Source: Mycobacterium paraterrae (GTDB lineage Bacteria > Actinomycetota > Actinomycetes > Mycobacteriales > Mycobacteriaceae). Taken from it: a stretch of DNA of 64,000 bases. The notes beneath the pieces were generated by a model, which did not search any database, had not been told where the DNA came from, and was given only the letters and a program-made list of their open reading frames with translations. Shown piece after piece: positions 1 through 8,529 of this stretch. How positions within the stretch are numbered: the stretch's first letter is position 1; each line of letters begins with the position of its first letter. Made by a program: the position numbers and the translations under genes. The stretch covers positions 1,488,001-1,552,000 of the forward strand of contig NZ_CP092488.2 of NCBI RefSeq assembly GCF_022430545.2. The letters are read 5' to 3'.

Positions 1-460
1 CACGGCCGTCGCCGCCGCCACCAAGGCGGCCCGGGAGCGCGGCCTGACCAGTGTGACTTTCGAGCAGGCCGACATCACCACGTTCGGCGGGCACGACGGC
101 CGGTTCAACACCGTCGTCGACAGCACGCTGTTCCACTCGCTGCCCGTCGAGGGTCGCGACGACTACCTGCGGGCCGTTCACCGCGCGGCCGCCGACGGCG
201 CCGATTACTTCGTGCTGGTGTTCGCCAAAGGCGCCTTCCCCGCCGAGTGGGAGCAGAAGCCCAACGAAGTCGGCGAGAACGAGCTACGCGACGCGGTCAG
301 CAAGCACTGGCACGTCGACGAAATCCGGCCGGCCTTCATTCACGCCAATATCCCACCTGCGCCTGCAGATTCGGACGTGCCGATGATCGAGCACGAACGC
401 GACGAGAAAGGCCGGATGAAGCTACCGGCCTACTTGCTCACCGCGCACAAGGGCGGCTAA
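1..460 (+). CDS. SAM-dependent class I methyltransferase, C-terminal part
   Basis: The reading frame is open from the left edge of the window, so the N-terminus and the SAM-binding glycine loop lie outside. What remains reads like the second half of a Rossmann-fold methyltransferase: an acidic strand end near QADITTF, then a VVDSTLFHSLP segment typical of the post-motif region, and a C-terminal beta hairpin ending AYLLTAHKGG. It is probably the counterpart of Rv3699, which sits at the same side of the ergothioneine cluster in M. tuberculosis. The substrate is not visible from the sequence. Its stop codon overlaps the stop of the convergent gene that follows. Confidence 0.75.
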   Translation, partial: TAVAAATKAARERGLTSVTFEQADITTFGGHDGRFNTVVDSTLFHSLPVEGRDDYLRAVHRAAADGADYFVLVFAKGAFPAEWEQKPNEVGENELRDAVSKHWHVDEIRPAFIHANIPPAPADSDVPMIEHERDEKGRMKLPAYLLTAHKGG

Positions 461-468
461 AAGCCGCC
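452..468. terminator. Small hairpin spanning two convergent stop codons
   Basis: GGCGGCT and AGCCGCC form a 7-bp stem with a 3-nt loop, and both convergent genes end inside it. There is no T-tract. It could act as a bidirectional terminator, but that is inferred from position only. Confidence 0.35.
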
Positions 469-981
469 GGACAGGGCGGCGAATAGCGGACCGAACAGCG
501 ACACGTCCCCGAACGGCGTGATCAGCCAATCCGACGTTCCGGCATCGATTCCGGTGGGAATGCTCACCCATTCGTTTGCCCAGCCACCGCCGAAGTTTGC
601 CAGGTCGAACTGCGTGTCGGTGGGAATGTCGAGCTTGGTAGCGCCCGAACTGTCGACGAACGTGACACCCAGACCGGTGTCGAGGAAGTCGTCGTTGGTG
701 AAAGACCCCATGGTCGTCTCGGTATCGACTCCCTTGAAGAAATCTGTGGCTGTGTTGAGGCTGTTCGTCGTGTCGACCCAATTGAAATCTTCAGTGCCTG
801 TCACGACATTGATCAGCGGCGGGTATCCCTCGAGCTGAGTTGGAACGAAGGTTGTTGTGTCGGGGGTGAACTCGTAGTCGTCCGCGGAGGCCGCTGTCAT
901 CGTCAAGTACGCCGCCGCCGGCAAGCTCACCGCCAAGACCGCGGTGGTCAACGCTCTACGGCGCCACTGATAAGCCGACAT
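457..981 (-). CDS. Secreted protein of unknown function
   Basis: A protein of 174 aa with a clear Sec signal peptide: a basic start (YQWRRRAL), a hydrophobic stretch of about 18 residues and an Ala-Ser-Ala cleavage region near residue 32. The mature part is acidic, rich in Thr, Asp, Phe and Gly, and has no cysteines or recognised catalytic motif. I chose the ATG at 981 because a GGGGGC run lies five bases upstream; a second in-frame ATG at 993 is possible. It is convergent with the methyltransferase and lies downstream of egtE on the same strand after a gap of about 100 bases. No function can be assigned. Confidence 0.7.
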   Translation of the reverse strand: MSAYQWRRRALTTAVLAVSLPAAAYLTMTAASADDYEFTPDTTTFVPTQLEGYPPLINVVTGTEDFNWVDTTNSLNTATDFFKGVDTETTMGSFTNDDFLDTGLGVTFVDSSGATKLDIPTDTQFDLANFGGGWANEWVSIPTGIDAGTSDWLITPFGDVSLFGPLFAALSGGF

Positions 982-1078
982 TGTTGCCCCCATCTGCGAA
1001 GGAATTGAGCCGTCGACCGGAAGCTACGCCTGCGGAGGCGCAGTTACATCGGGCGCGTGCCCTATTTTTGACCCGCCG

Positions 1079-2212
1079 TCAGATGGCTGCTGTCGCGTCG
1101 GCGAGCGCCGCCGCGAAGGTGCACAGGTCGTCGTCGCCAACGTCTACGTGCGGCGAAATTCGTAGCCGAGGACCGGTCAACTCCAGCGGCGCGCGGGCGA
1201 CCACGACGGCCGTGGTGACGATTCGCCGTTGGGCGATCAGCCACTCGCGGATCCGCCACGGGTCGGCACCGCTCGTCGGAGCCAGGGTGGTGATGGCGCT
1301 GGGCTCGTCGTCCGCCTCGACCACCCGCCACCCAGGTACGTCGGCGAGCGCGGTCCTGCTCAGCCGGCCCAACTCGGCCAGTCGAGCGCGCACGACCGCC
1401 GGGCCGGCCGCTACGTAATCGCCGACGGCAATTGAAAACCCCACTCGCGCCGCCACATTGGCCTCGCCCAGTTCGAGGCGGTCGGCGACCGACAAAGGCC
1501 CCACCCACTCCTTCAGTGGCAGCCGCGGCTCTAGCCGCCGCATCAAGGCCGACCGCACCGCCAGCACGCCGACCCCGCGCGGGCCGGCCAGCCATTTGCG
1601 CGACGACGCGTACACCGCATCCGCGCCGACCGCACAGTCGATCTGCCCGAGCGCCTGCGCGGCGTCGACGATCAGCGGAACACCCAGTTCAGCGCAGACC
1701 GTGGCCATCTGCTGCAGCGGTTGCACCACGCCGCAATGGCTGCCGACCGCGGTCAGATGGACCAGATCCGGCGGATCGGCGGCCAAACTGGCCGACGCCT
1801 CCTGCAGCGCGACCCGGCCGTCGGCGTCGGTCGGCAGCGTCTGGCGCTCGAAACCGTGCACCGCCATCAACGCCAGGTTGGGCCCGTACTCACCGGGCAG
1901 ACAGGCCAGTGTCCGCTCGGTCGACGGCCAACTCGACAACAACAGATCCAGCGCGTGCTGCGACCCGCTGGTGAAGACGACCTGCGCGTCAGCCATTCCG
2001 ACCAGTGCCGCAACCGCGGAGCGGCCCGCGTCGAGCACGGGGCGGGCCGCCTCGGCCGCGACGTACCCCCCGACCTCGGCCTCATGTCGTGCGTGACGTG
2101 CGGCCGCATCGAGCGCGGCCAAGCTCTGCCGCGAACACGCAGCGCTGTCCAGGTGTAGCCCGGCCACCGGCGGCCGGGCGGCTCGCCACGCGTCGGCCAG
2201 GCTCGCGCTCAC
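1079..2212 (-). CDS. egtE: EgtE, PLP-dependent C-S lyase of ergothioneine synthesis
   Basis: A 377-aa aminotransferase class V-type protein. EgtE removes the cysteine backbone of hercynylcysteine sulfoxide to give ergothioneine. The PLP-binding pattern is visible as IVDAAQ around residues 181-186 and a Schiff-base lysine at 206 in SSRKW, with the upstream TSGSQHA loop at 81-87. The ATG overlaps the egtD stop by four bases, so the two are translationally coupled, and it is the last gene of a five-gene egtA-B-C-D-E run on the minus strand. Length and order match the M. tuberculosis cluster (Rv3700c). The catalytic role of EgtE in vivo is less firmly established than for the other Egt enzymes. 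Confidence 0.93.
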   Translation of the reverse strand: MSASLADAWRAARPPVAGLHLDSAACSRQSLAALDAAARHARHEAEVGGYVAAEAARPVLDAGRSAVAALVGMADAQVVFTSGSQHALDLLLSSWPSTERTLACLPGEYGPNLALMAVHGFERQTLPTDADGRVALQEASASLAADPPDLVHLTAVGSHCGVVQPLQQMATVCAELGVPLIVDAAQALGQIDCAVGADAVYASSRKWLAGPRGVGVLAVRSALMRRLEPRLPLKEWVGPLSVADRLELGEANVAARVGFSIAVGDYVAAGPAVVRARLAELGRLSRTALADVPGWRVVEADDEPSAITTLAPTSGADPWRIREWLIAQRRIVTTAVVVARAPLELTGPRLRISPHVDVGDDDLCTFAAALADATAAI

Positions 2213-3174
2213 TTGGTCGACAGCGACAACCCGAAATCACCGGCCGCGTCGGTCCACCACCGGCTCAGACGCAGTCCCGCCCGAGCCAGTTCGTCGGCCA
2301 CCGCGTCGGGCCGGAACTTGCACGACACTTCGGTGAGGACCTGTTCGCCGGCCTCGAAGTCGACGATGAGGTTCAGCGCAGCGATGCGCACCCGCTGCGC
2401 CCGCTCGGACCGCAGCCACATCTCCATGCGCTCTTCGGCGGGATTCCAGGTGGCGACGTGACGGAACGCGTCGACGTCGAAGTCCGCGTCGAGCTCTCGG
2501 TTGATCACCGTCAGTACGTTGCGGTTGAACTGGGCGGTCACACCGGCGGCATCGTCGTAGGCTGCGACGAGGCGGCGGGCGTCCTTGACCAGGTCGGTGC
2601 CCAGCAGCAGGCTGTCACCCGGCTGTAAGGCGTCGGCCAGCCCGGCCAGGAAACCCTCGCGCTCAACGGGTTTCAGATTGCCGATCGTCGAGCCGAGGAA
2701 TACGAACAACCGCCGGCCGCCCTTGGGAATCTTGGCCAGGTGCTCCTCGAAATCACCGCAGACGGCGGCGATCTCGATCCCCGGATATTCCTCCTGGATT
2801 GCCTTGGAGGCCAGCGAGAGCATGCTGGCGTCGACGTCGAACGGGACGAATCTGCGCAGCGCGCCGCCACGACGGAGCGCGTCCAGCAGAACCCGGGTCT
2901 TCTCCGATGTCCCACTGCCCAATTCGACCAGCGTGTCCGCACCTGTCACGGAGGCGATCTCGGTGGCGTGGGTGCGCAAGATCTCGGCCTCGGCGCGGGT
3001 GGGGTAATACTCCGGCAGGCGGGTTATCTGGTCGAACAGGTCGCTGCCCACCGAGTCGTAGAACCACTTGGGCGGCAGAGATTTCGGGGTGCTTTGCAGT
3101 CCGTCGCGCACATCACGGCACAGCGCCTCGAAAGCCGAGTCCGCGGCCAGATGGTTCGACAACGTCAGCGTCAT
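2209..3174 (-). CDS. egtD: EgtD, histidine N-alpha-trimethyltransferase
   Basis: A 321-aa SAM-dependent methyltransferase that converts histidine to hercynine, the first committed step of ergothioneine synthesis. The SAM loop ELGSGTSEKT lies at residues 84-93 and the YYPTR segment, part of the histidine-binding lid in this family, at 56-60. I placed the start at the ATG at 3174, two bases after the egtC stop; this gives exactly the known family length and starts MTLTLSNHLA. The open frame extends far upstream through egtC, but that extension is a shadow of the neighbouring gene. The C-terminus, including the DFGLSLS segment, is intact. Confidence 0.96.
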   Translation of the reverse strand: MTLTLSNHLAADSAFEALCRDVRDGLQSTPKSLPPKWFYDSVGSDLFDQITRLPEYYPTRAEAEILRTHATEIASVTGADTLVELGSGTSEKTRVLLDALRRGGALRRFVPFDVDASMLSLASKAIQEEYPGIEIAAVCGDFEEHLAKIPKGGRRLFVFLGSTIGNLKPVEREGFLAGLADALQPGDSLLLGTDLVKDARRLVAAYDDAAGVTAQFNRNVLTVINRELDADFDVDAFRHVATWNPAEERMEMWLRSERAQRVRIAALNLIVDFEAGEQVLTEVSCKFRPDAVADELARAGLRLSRWWTDAAGDFGLSLSTK

Positions 3175-3176
3175 CA

Positions 3177-3872
3177 CTATCCCTTCGTTGGATTCAGCGC
3201 GGTCATGGTCACCCGTTCGGCGGTGACCTCGATGAGGTGGCGATCGGGCAGATCTTCCCAGCCGGGCTGGTCGTCGTACGGTTCGCTGGCCAGCACCACG
3301 CCGTCGTCTCGACGCAGAATCGACAAGGTATCGCCCCACGTGGTGGCCAACAGACGAGAACCGTTGGCCGCCAAAATGTTCAGTCGCGCGTTCGGATCCG
3401 CGGCACCCACCTCGACGATCGTATGCCCCAGCGCGTCGAGGCCGTGAGCGAAGATTAATGCAGCGAGAACCGCGCTGTCGCAAGTGGATTCGGCCGCTGC
3501 ACTGAGCGGCAGCACATCGCGGTCGACAACGCCGTTGTGCGACAGCAGCCACCGCCCGTCGGTGAACGGCGCGGTCGCGCTGGCTTCGATCGGCATCCCG
3601 ACGGTAGCCGAACGCACCGCGGCGACAACGCAGTGACTGCGCAGCGCCGGTGCGATCGAATCGAAGGACACATCTCCCCAGAGCGGGGCGGCGCTGCGCC
3701 AGCGCCGCGGCGTCGTGTCGTCGAAAAAGCCGACGCCCCAACCGTCGGCGTTCATCAGCCCGTGTTTTTGCCGGCGCGGCGCGTAGGACTGCACCCGAAG
3801 GCCCTGGGGTGGGTCGAGTACCAACGAGGAGACCGATGCTTCGCGGCCCAGCCAGCCGAGGTGACGGCACAT
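3177..3872 (-). CDS. egtC: EgtC, class II glutamine amidotransferase-type hydrolase
   Basis: A 231-aa Ntn-hydrolase that removes the gamma-glutamyl group from gamma-glutamyl-hercynylcysteine sulfoxide. The start at 3872 puts Cys at position 2 (MCRHLGWLG), the catalytic nucleophile after Met removal, which decides the start against an upstream in-frame ATG at 3998. The ADGWGVGFF and LLSHNG motifs typical of class II amidotransferases are present. The ATG overlaps the egtB stop by one base and the egtD start follows after two bases, so it sits in a tightly coupled operon. Confidence 0.95.
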   Translation of the reverse strand: MCRHLGWLGREASVSSLVLDPPQGLRVQSYAPRRQKHGLMNADGWGVGFFDDTTPRRWRSAAPLWGDVSFDSIAPALRSHCVVAAVRSATVGMPIEASATAPFTDGRWLLSHNGVVDRDVLPLSAAAESTCDSAVLAALIFAHGLDALGHTIVEVGAADPNARLNILAANGSRLLATTWGDTLSILRRDDGVVLASEPYDDQPGWEDLPDRHLIEVTAERVTMTALNPTKG

Positions 3873-5176
3873 CAGCGGCCATCCTCTGGATCGGCGTCGT
3901 CCGACCACGCAAGGCGGACGCCGGAGAAGATCTGCCGCCGGTAGGGGTGGTCCCAGTTGCGGAAGCTGGGCCGCACGATGCCCGACTCCACGGCCCACGC
4001 GCCCCCTCGCAGTACCCGGTAATCCTCACCGAAGAACGGCTCCGAATAGCGTCGGTAGATCATCGGGGTGAACCCCGGCCATGGCTCCAGCTGAGAGCTG
4101 GTCCACTCCCAGACGTCGCCGAGCATCTGCTCGACGCCGTAGGCCGATGCGCCGGCCGGATACGCGCCGACCGGCGCCGGGCGCAATGCGCCGCCGCCGA
4201 GGTTGGCTCGCGCCGGTGACGGCTCGTCGGCCCCCCATGGATAGCGCCGCCGCGCACCCGCCTGCGGATCCCAGGCGCACGCCTTCTCCCATTCGCGTTC
4301 GGTGGGCAGCCGCGCCCCGGCCCACGACGCGTACGCCTCAGCCTCGAAGTAGCTGACGTGTTGGACCGGCTCGTCGGCCGGGATGTCCTCGACGACGCCG
4401 AACCGGGTGCGGGTCTGCCCGTCGCGGCTCCAGAACTGCGGCGCGGTCAGTTCCGCTGCGATGCGGTGCTCCCAACCGCGCGCCGACCACCACCGAGGCT
4501 GTGCGTAGCCGCCGTCGTCGATGAACTGCCGCCACTCACCGTTGGTGACCGGTACCCGCCCGATCCGAAACGTCGGCACGTCGACCACATGGGCCGGTCG
4601 TTCGTTGTCGAGCGAAAACGGCTCGTCGACCGCGTCGACGCCGAGAACGAAAGGGCCACCGGGTATTTCGACCGACGTTCCGGCCAGCTCCGGCCGCCCG
4701 GCCGGCAGGGTGCCCGCTTCGGACAGCAACGCCGGTCCGACGCGCAGGTTCAGCGCCTGGAGCATGGTCTCGTCGTGTTGGTTCTCGTGGCTGACCACCA
4801 AGCCGTACACGAAGTTGTGGTCGGGCTCGTCAGGCAGCCGGTCGAGCGCATCCAGCGACGCCGCCCGCACGGTCCGGCAGTAGCTGCGCGCCTGCTCGGG
4901 GGACAACAGCGGCAGATCGACCCGGCTGGCGCGGGAGTGCACGAACGCGTCGTAAAGGCTCTCCACGGCGCTGGACAGGATTCCCGGCCGATCCGGATTG
5001 CCACCGCGCAGCAGCCAGAGCTCTTCTTGCTGCCCGATGTGCGCCAAGTCCCAGACCAGCGGACTCATCAACGGGTCGTACTGACGACGCAGTTCGGCGT
5101 CGTCGAAATCCACCAGCCGCAGGGTCCTTTCGCGTGCCCGCTGCATATCGCGGACCAGCGTTTCGCGTGACGTCAC
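3872..5176 (-). CDS. egtB: EgtB, iron-dependent sulfoxide synthase
   Basis: A 434-aa nonheme iron enzyme that joins gamma-glutamylcysteine to hercynine with oxygen. The N-terminal DinB-like domain carries the iron ligands: His46 in DLAHIGQQ and the H-x3-H-x-E motif at 130-136 (HENQHDE). The C-terminal half is a formylglycine-generating-enzyme-like domain with VPVTNGEW, LPTEREWEKA and VLRGGAW. The start is a GTG at 5176 that overlaps the egtA stop as GTGA; the long open frame upstream is a shadow of egtA. All expected ligands are present, so the enzyme should be active. Confidence 0.95.
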   Translation of the reverse strand: MTSRETLVRDMQRARERTLRLVDFDDAELRRQYDPLMSPLVWDLAHIGQQEELWLLRGGNPDRPGILSSAVESLYDAFVHSRASRVDLPLLSPEQARSYCRTVRAASLDALDRLPDEPDHNFVYGLVVSHENQHDETMLQALNLRVGPALLSEAGTLPAGRPELAGTSVEIPGGPFVLGVDAVDEPFSLDNERPAHVVDVPTFRIGRVPVTNGEWRQFIDDGGYAQPRWWSARGWEHRIAAELTAPQFWSRDGQTRTRFGVVEDIPADEPVQHVSYFEAEAYASWAGARLPTEREWEKACAWDPQAGARRRYPWGADEPSPARANLGGGALRPAPVGAYPAGASAYGVEQMLGDVWEWTSSQLEPWPGFTPMIYRRYSEPFFGEDYRVLRGGAWAVESGIVRPSFRNWDHPYRRQIFSGVRLAWSDDADPEDGR

Positions 5177-6450
5177 TGCTCCCCTAGCGCCAGGGCGGTC
5201 ACCGTCGCCGGAATGCCGCTCTTGATCACCCGGTCGGAGAAGTCGTCGGCCGGGCAGCGGCCTTGCGCCACCGCCTCGGCCAGGCGTTGCACACCCTCGC
5301 CGAGCGCCGCGGGCGCACGTTCGGCGGCGATAGCCACACACCGATTGGCGGCGACGAAGATCCGCTGGTCGGCCAAACCGACGCGGGCGGCCATATCCCA
5401 GGCGGTGGCAACGGGTTCGACCGCTTCCGCGGCCAGGTCGGCTGCCACCGGGTCGTCGAGCAGGGTGACCAACGTGAACACCACGGCCGGCCAAATGTCG
5501 GCCGGGAGGCTGTCGAGGTAGCGAATCTCCAGCCACTGCCGTGGCCGCACCGGGGGAAACAGCGTGGTCAGGTGATACTCCAGGTCGTAGCGGGTGGGTC
5601 GACGTCCGCCGAGGAGCTCGCGGCCATCGGCCCAGTCCGCGAACGGCAAGTAGTGCGTGACGGGCACGGGCTCGGGGCTGTGAACGAGCATCACCGGCGC
5701 CTTGAGCGCATAGCGCGCCCAATCGATGCCGGGCTCTTCACCGCTCGCGGTCAGAATCGGCCCGCAGCGGGCCGAGTCGAGCTGGCTCCACACCCGCTGG
5801 CGCGTCGACCGCCAGCCGGAGAACTCCCCGCTGAGCAGCGGTGAATTGGCCGAAATCGCGACCATCACCGGGCCGAGCGCGTGCGCCAGCCGCACCCGAT
5901 CGGCCCAACCGGCCTGCGGACCCGCGTCGAGGTTGACCTGCACGGAGGCGGTCGAGGTCATCATCGCCGCGCCCGCGACGCCGGTGTTGCTGGCCGTGAA
6001 GAACCGCTCCATGGCCCGGTAACGCGCGCCGGGGTTGACCCGCTTGGCCGGCCGCAGCGGGTCCGCCCCCAACGAAACGAGACCCAGGCCGGCGGCTTCG
6101 AACGATTTGCTCAGCACGGCCTGGTCTTTGGCGATGGCCCCGACAGCCGCCGTCACTCCCAGCTCGGGCGGGCCGGAGAGCTCGACCGCGCCGCCGGGCT
6201 CGACGGTGACCGCGCTTCGGCCAGGCATGGACGGCAGCGATTCCAGCACGCCGGTGATTTCGTCCCAGGTAGGTCGGCGATGCGGATCAGCCGGGTCGTA
6301 GCAATGCGCCTCGATCTCCAGGCCTATCCGGCCCAGCGGACCGTCGACCAGGCAGGTGTCCGCGATGAATTGGGCTGCGGCAGACGCGCTGGCAAATTCG
6401 CTGTCCGTCAGACGTGCGGAATCCGACTGCGACGCGACGGCGAACGCCAT
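5173..6450 (-). CDS. egtA: EgtA, glutamate-cysteine ligase
   Basis: A member of the GCS2/EgtA glutamate-cysteine ligase family (about 425 aa from this start), which makes the gamma-glutamylcysteine used by EgtB. Conserved segments include GLEIEAHCYD near the N-terminus, SVQVNLDAG in the middle and QWLEIRYLDS in the C-terminal half. I chose the ATG at 6450 because GGAGG and GAGGAT lie just upstream; an in-frame ATG at 6492 lacks a ribosome site. It is the first gene of the egt operon, so the cluster promoter should lie in 6451-6590. Confidence 0.92.
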   Translation of the reverse strand: MAFAVASQSDSARLTDSEFASASAAAQFIADTCLVDGPLGRIGLEIEAHCYDPADPHRRPTWDEITGVLESLPSMPGRSAVTVEPGGAVELSGPPELGVTAAVGAIAKDQAVLSKSFEAAGLGLVSLGADPLRPAKRVNPGARYRAMERFFTASNTGVAGAAMMTSTASVQVNLDAGPQAGWADRVRLAHALGPVMVAISANSPLLSGEFSGWRSTRQRVWSQLDSARCGPILTASGEEPGIDWARYALKAPVMLVHSPEPVPVTHYLPFADWADGRELLGGRRPTRYDLEYHLTTLFPPVRPRQWLEIRYLDSLPADIWPAVVFTLVTLLDDPVAADLAAEAVEPVATAWDMAARVGLADQRIFVAANRCVAIAAERAPAALGEGVQRLAEAVAQGRCPADDFSDRVIKSGIPATVTALALGEQ

Positions 6451-6505
6451 ATCCTCGACCCCTCCGGGCCCCGACCGTCGGTCGCGAGCCATCTGTTGCG
6501 CGCGG

Positions 6506-6519
6506 CTATCTCACGATAG
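6506..6519 (-). promoter_or_regulatory. Possible egt operon promoter with a small dyad
   Basis: On the minus strand TATCGT (complement of 6513-6518) fits the mycobacterial -10 pattern TANNNT. It lies inside the inverted repeat CTATC-tcac-GATAG about 60 bases upstream of egtA. No convincing -35 is seen. The assignment rests on position and pattern only. Confidence 0.35.
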
Positions 6520-6590
6520 TCACAAGACTTCATCTACCAGTACGCACCGACATATTCCCGGGGGTAGTTCGGAGCAGGTGCGGTCAAGGT

Positions 6591-7241
6591 TTACTGCCCC
6601 AGCGCGTTCTGCATCGCACCGGCCAGCACGTTGACCGCCGGACCACCGTTGCCGGACTGACAGACCTTGGCTTGCAGCAGCACGTTTTCCCGCAGCCGGG
6701 TCTGCACGAAACATCGCCGGTCGGTGCCGGCTTCTTGTTTGCTCCACGCCGCGTCGGCGGCGCCCGCCGGACCGCCGTCGTACGACCAGACCTGGGTGGT
6801 GCCGTTGTCTAGATGCAGGGGCGTGGTCTGACCGGAGCAACCGACCGTGCGGTCGACCACGCGGTGGAACGCGGCCCCGGCAGCGGTACCGCTGGCGAAC
6901 ACCCCGACCGCCTGCTTGACGAAGTGCGTCTGGTCCGTCGGTGACGTCTGAGTGCTGGCTCCGTTGAACGACGCCAGGTCTGGATCGTTGTAGACCTCGG
7001 GCAGCCCGATATCGGCCCAGTTGTTGCACACCGGGTTGTCGACGAAGTAGCTCTGGAAGGGCTGGGTGAACAGCGACTCGTCCCGCATCGGTCCGCCGAC
7101 GATGTTGCCCACCGAACCCTTGCCGAGGACCGCGTAGCTCACCACCCCGGGATCGGATGGCCGTGCCCCAGCCGAGGGGATGACCCAGGCTGCCGCAATG
7201 CCCCCGCATGCCATCGCGGCCACGGAGATCCGCGTGAACAC
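6591..7241 (-). CDS. Secreted PknH sensor-domain-like protein
   Basis: A protein of about 216 aa that starts with a short signal-type sequence (VFTRISVAAMACGG onward). The mature part resembles the extracellular sensor domain of the kinase PknH: four cysteines in VCNNW, GCSGQ, RRCFV and KVCQSG contexts, and the pattern of small residues between them. It is probably the counterpart of Rv3705c. The open frame extends to 7364, but the GTG at 7241, eight bases after the stop of the upstream gene, gives a proper signal peptide and family length. It likely forms an operon with the proline-rich membrane protein upstream. The ligand is unknown. Confidence 0.72.
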   Translation of the reverse strand: MFTRISVAAMACGGIAAAWVIPSAGARPSDPGVVSYAVLGKGSVGNIVGGPMRDESLFTQPFQSYFVDNPVCNNWADIGLPEVYNDPDLASFNGASTQTSPTDQTHFVKQAVGVFASGTAAGAAFHRVVDRTVGCSGQTTPLHLDNGTTQVWSYDGGPAGAADAAWSKQEAGTDRRCFVQTRLRENVLLQAKVCQSGNGGPAVNVLAGAMQNALGQ

Positions 7242-7249
7242 CGTCGTTG

Positions 7250-7675
7250 CTACGGCGTGTACGTGGGCGGTGGCGACGGGGGCGTGTCCGGACCGGCGTG
7301 CCCGCCATGCCCACCATGACCGCCGGGGCCACCGGGTCCCATACCTGGCCCCCACGGACCCCAAGGGCCACCCGAGCCCGGCGGGAAGGGGCCGCCCGGG
7401 AAGACGACGTAGGGCGGCGGCGGGCCGTCAGGAACACCCGAGGAGTCCGGAGCGAACATGCCGTGATGGTGGCGGTACTGCGGGCCATGGCCGGTGACCT
7501 CCGCCCCGGCGAAAAAGACGACGGCCAACACGAACACGGTTCCCGCCACGATCACCACCCATGCGGCGGCTTGATAGAGCCTGGGTTGTTTAGTCGCAGG
7601 CGGAGGGGCAGCGGTGTACGCGACCGGGGGCGGACCCACCGGCGGCTCGATCGGGCGTTCGGGTGGTTGGGTCAT
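7250..7675 (-). CDS. Proline/glycine-rich single-span membrane protein
   Basis: A 141-aa protein (start MTQPPERP at 7675) with a Pro-rich cytoplasmic head, one transmembrane helix (LYQAAAWVVIVAGTVF onward), and a long outer tail rich in Pro, Gly and His with GGHGGHGGH repeats. The membrane segment is nearly the same as in the two next genes (7766-7942 and 8058-8399), so the three look like tandem duplicates with different tails. It corresponds in place to Rv3705A. The function is unknown. The neighbouring Cys-rich secreted protein probably shares its transcript. Confidence 0.7.
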   Translation of the reverse strand: MTQPPERPIEPPVGPPPVAYTAAPPPATKQPRLYQAAAWVVIVAGTVFVLAVVFFAGAEVTGHGPQYRHHHGMFAPDSSGVPDGPPPPYVVFPGGPFPPGSGGPWGPWGPGMGPGGPGGHGGHGGHAGPDTPPSPPPTYTP

Positions 7676-7765
7676 CCGTCGATCATGCCGAGGCTGGGTC
7701 CCGCCATCAACTAGCAGCACTCGCGAGTCGGAAGCGCGCGCACATCTGTCGCAACGGCGGGCCCC

Positions 7766-7942
7766 CTAATAACCGAGCACCCACGCAAACTTGAGTAAGA
7801 CCACGCCGATCAGCGTCACTCCGGCGACAATCGCCACCCACGCCGCGACTTGGTAGAGCCGCTCGGACTGCGGTGCGGGTGCCAGGATGGGCGCCGGCAC
7901 GTCCGGCGGCGGACTGCTGGACGGCTCGGGAGTCTCGCTCAT
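7766..7942 (-). CDS. 58-aa single-span membrane protein, tailless paralog
   Basis: A short gene: ATG at 7942, stop at 7766. The translation begins MSETPEPSSS, has a Pro-rich head, then the segment RLYQVAAWVAIVAGVTLIG, and stops about ten residues after the membrane helix (KFAWVLGY). The first residues match the next gene (MSETPDTPTT) and the helix matches both neighbours, which argues that this is a real coding sequence and a paralog lacking the outer tail. It could be a functional microprotein or a shortened copy. There is no clear ribosome site. Confidence 0.65.
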   Translation of the reverse strand: MSETPEPSSSPPPDVPAPILAPAPQSERLYQVAAWVAIVAGVTLIGVVLLKFAWVLGY

Positions 7943-8057
7943 ACCCGCATAATGCCTGAGGTCAGGGGCGACCGCGACCAGTCCGTTACCGGGGTGGGGT
8001 ACCCAAAATAGCCAGCCCGGTGCCCCGCCAGGGGCGCCGGGCTGGCGGTAATCCGGA

Positions 8058-8399
8058 CTACGAGTGCGCCGGAGCCAACGACGGAGCGACTGATCCCGGG
8101 AGGTGCGACGGCCCGGGCCCCCCGAAGCCGTGCTGGAATCCGACGCCCTGGCCGTGGTGCTGCGGGCCGTCCTGGTTCATCGAGTGGTGATGGCCCCATC
8201 CATGGTGGTGGCAGCGGTGATGGCCCAGGTGGGCGACCTTGAACCCGGCGAAGAAGATGGTCGTGACGGTGAAGACGATGCCCGCGACGATCACCACCCA
8301 CGCCGCGAATCGGTAGAGCCAATAGGGTTTGACAACCGCGGTCGCCGGCTCTGTGGCCACCGTGGTCGGTGTTGTTGGGGTGTCAGGTGTTTCGCTCAT
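8058..8399 (-). CDS. Histidine-rich single-span membrane protein
   Basis: A 113-aa protein with a Thr/Pro-rich head starting MSETPDTP, the shared membrane segment WLYRFAAWVVIVAGIVF, and an outer tail with dense histidines (HHRCHHHGWGHHH at about residues 60-72, more further on). The tail looks able to bind Ni, Zn or Cu ions, which is an inference from composition. It is probably the counterpart of Rv3706c. It is divergent from a secreted-protein gene at 8606, and the 206 bases between hold two inverted repeats. Confidence 0.7.
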   Translation of the reverse strand: MSETPDTPTTPTTVATEPATAVVKPYWLYRFAAWVVIVAGIVFTVTTIFFAGFKVAHLGHHRCHHHGWGHHHSMNQDGPQHHGQGVGFQHGFGGPGPSHLPGSVAPSLAPAHS

Positions 8400-8492
8400 A
8401 CCTGGAATGATGCGCAGCCGCGAATAGGTGCCGCTAGGTGCGACTTATGAAACAGCTATGAGGCCCGGCCGTAGCGAGTTTTAGTCCGTTCC

Positions 8493-8529
8493 TGCGCGAC
8501 GTCACGCGCAAATACCAGGGAAATCCCTG
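8493..8529. promoter_or_regulatory. Two adjacent inverted repeats in a divergent intergenic region
   Basis: TGCGCG-acgtca-CGCGCA (8493-8510) and CAGGGA-aa-TCCCTG (8516-8529) are two perfect 6-bp dyads separated by five bases. They lie upstream of a TAGCGT -10-like hexamer at 8553-8558 that would serve the gene at 8606, and also upstream of the divergent gene starting at 8399. Their layout suggests operator sites; the regulator is unknown. Confidence 0.4.

Noticed and set aside
2209..4029. 606-aa open frame covering egtD and reading through egtC
   Set aside because: Only the part from 3174 downward has EgtD features; the extension is the opposite reading of the high-GC codons of egtC.
7290..7400. 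Gly/Pro-rich repeats read as a PE-PGRS gene
   Set aside because: There is no PE domain and the repeats are short; the frame belongs to a single-span membrane protein.
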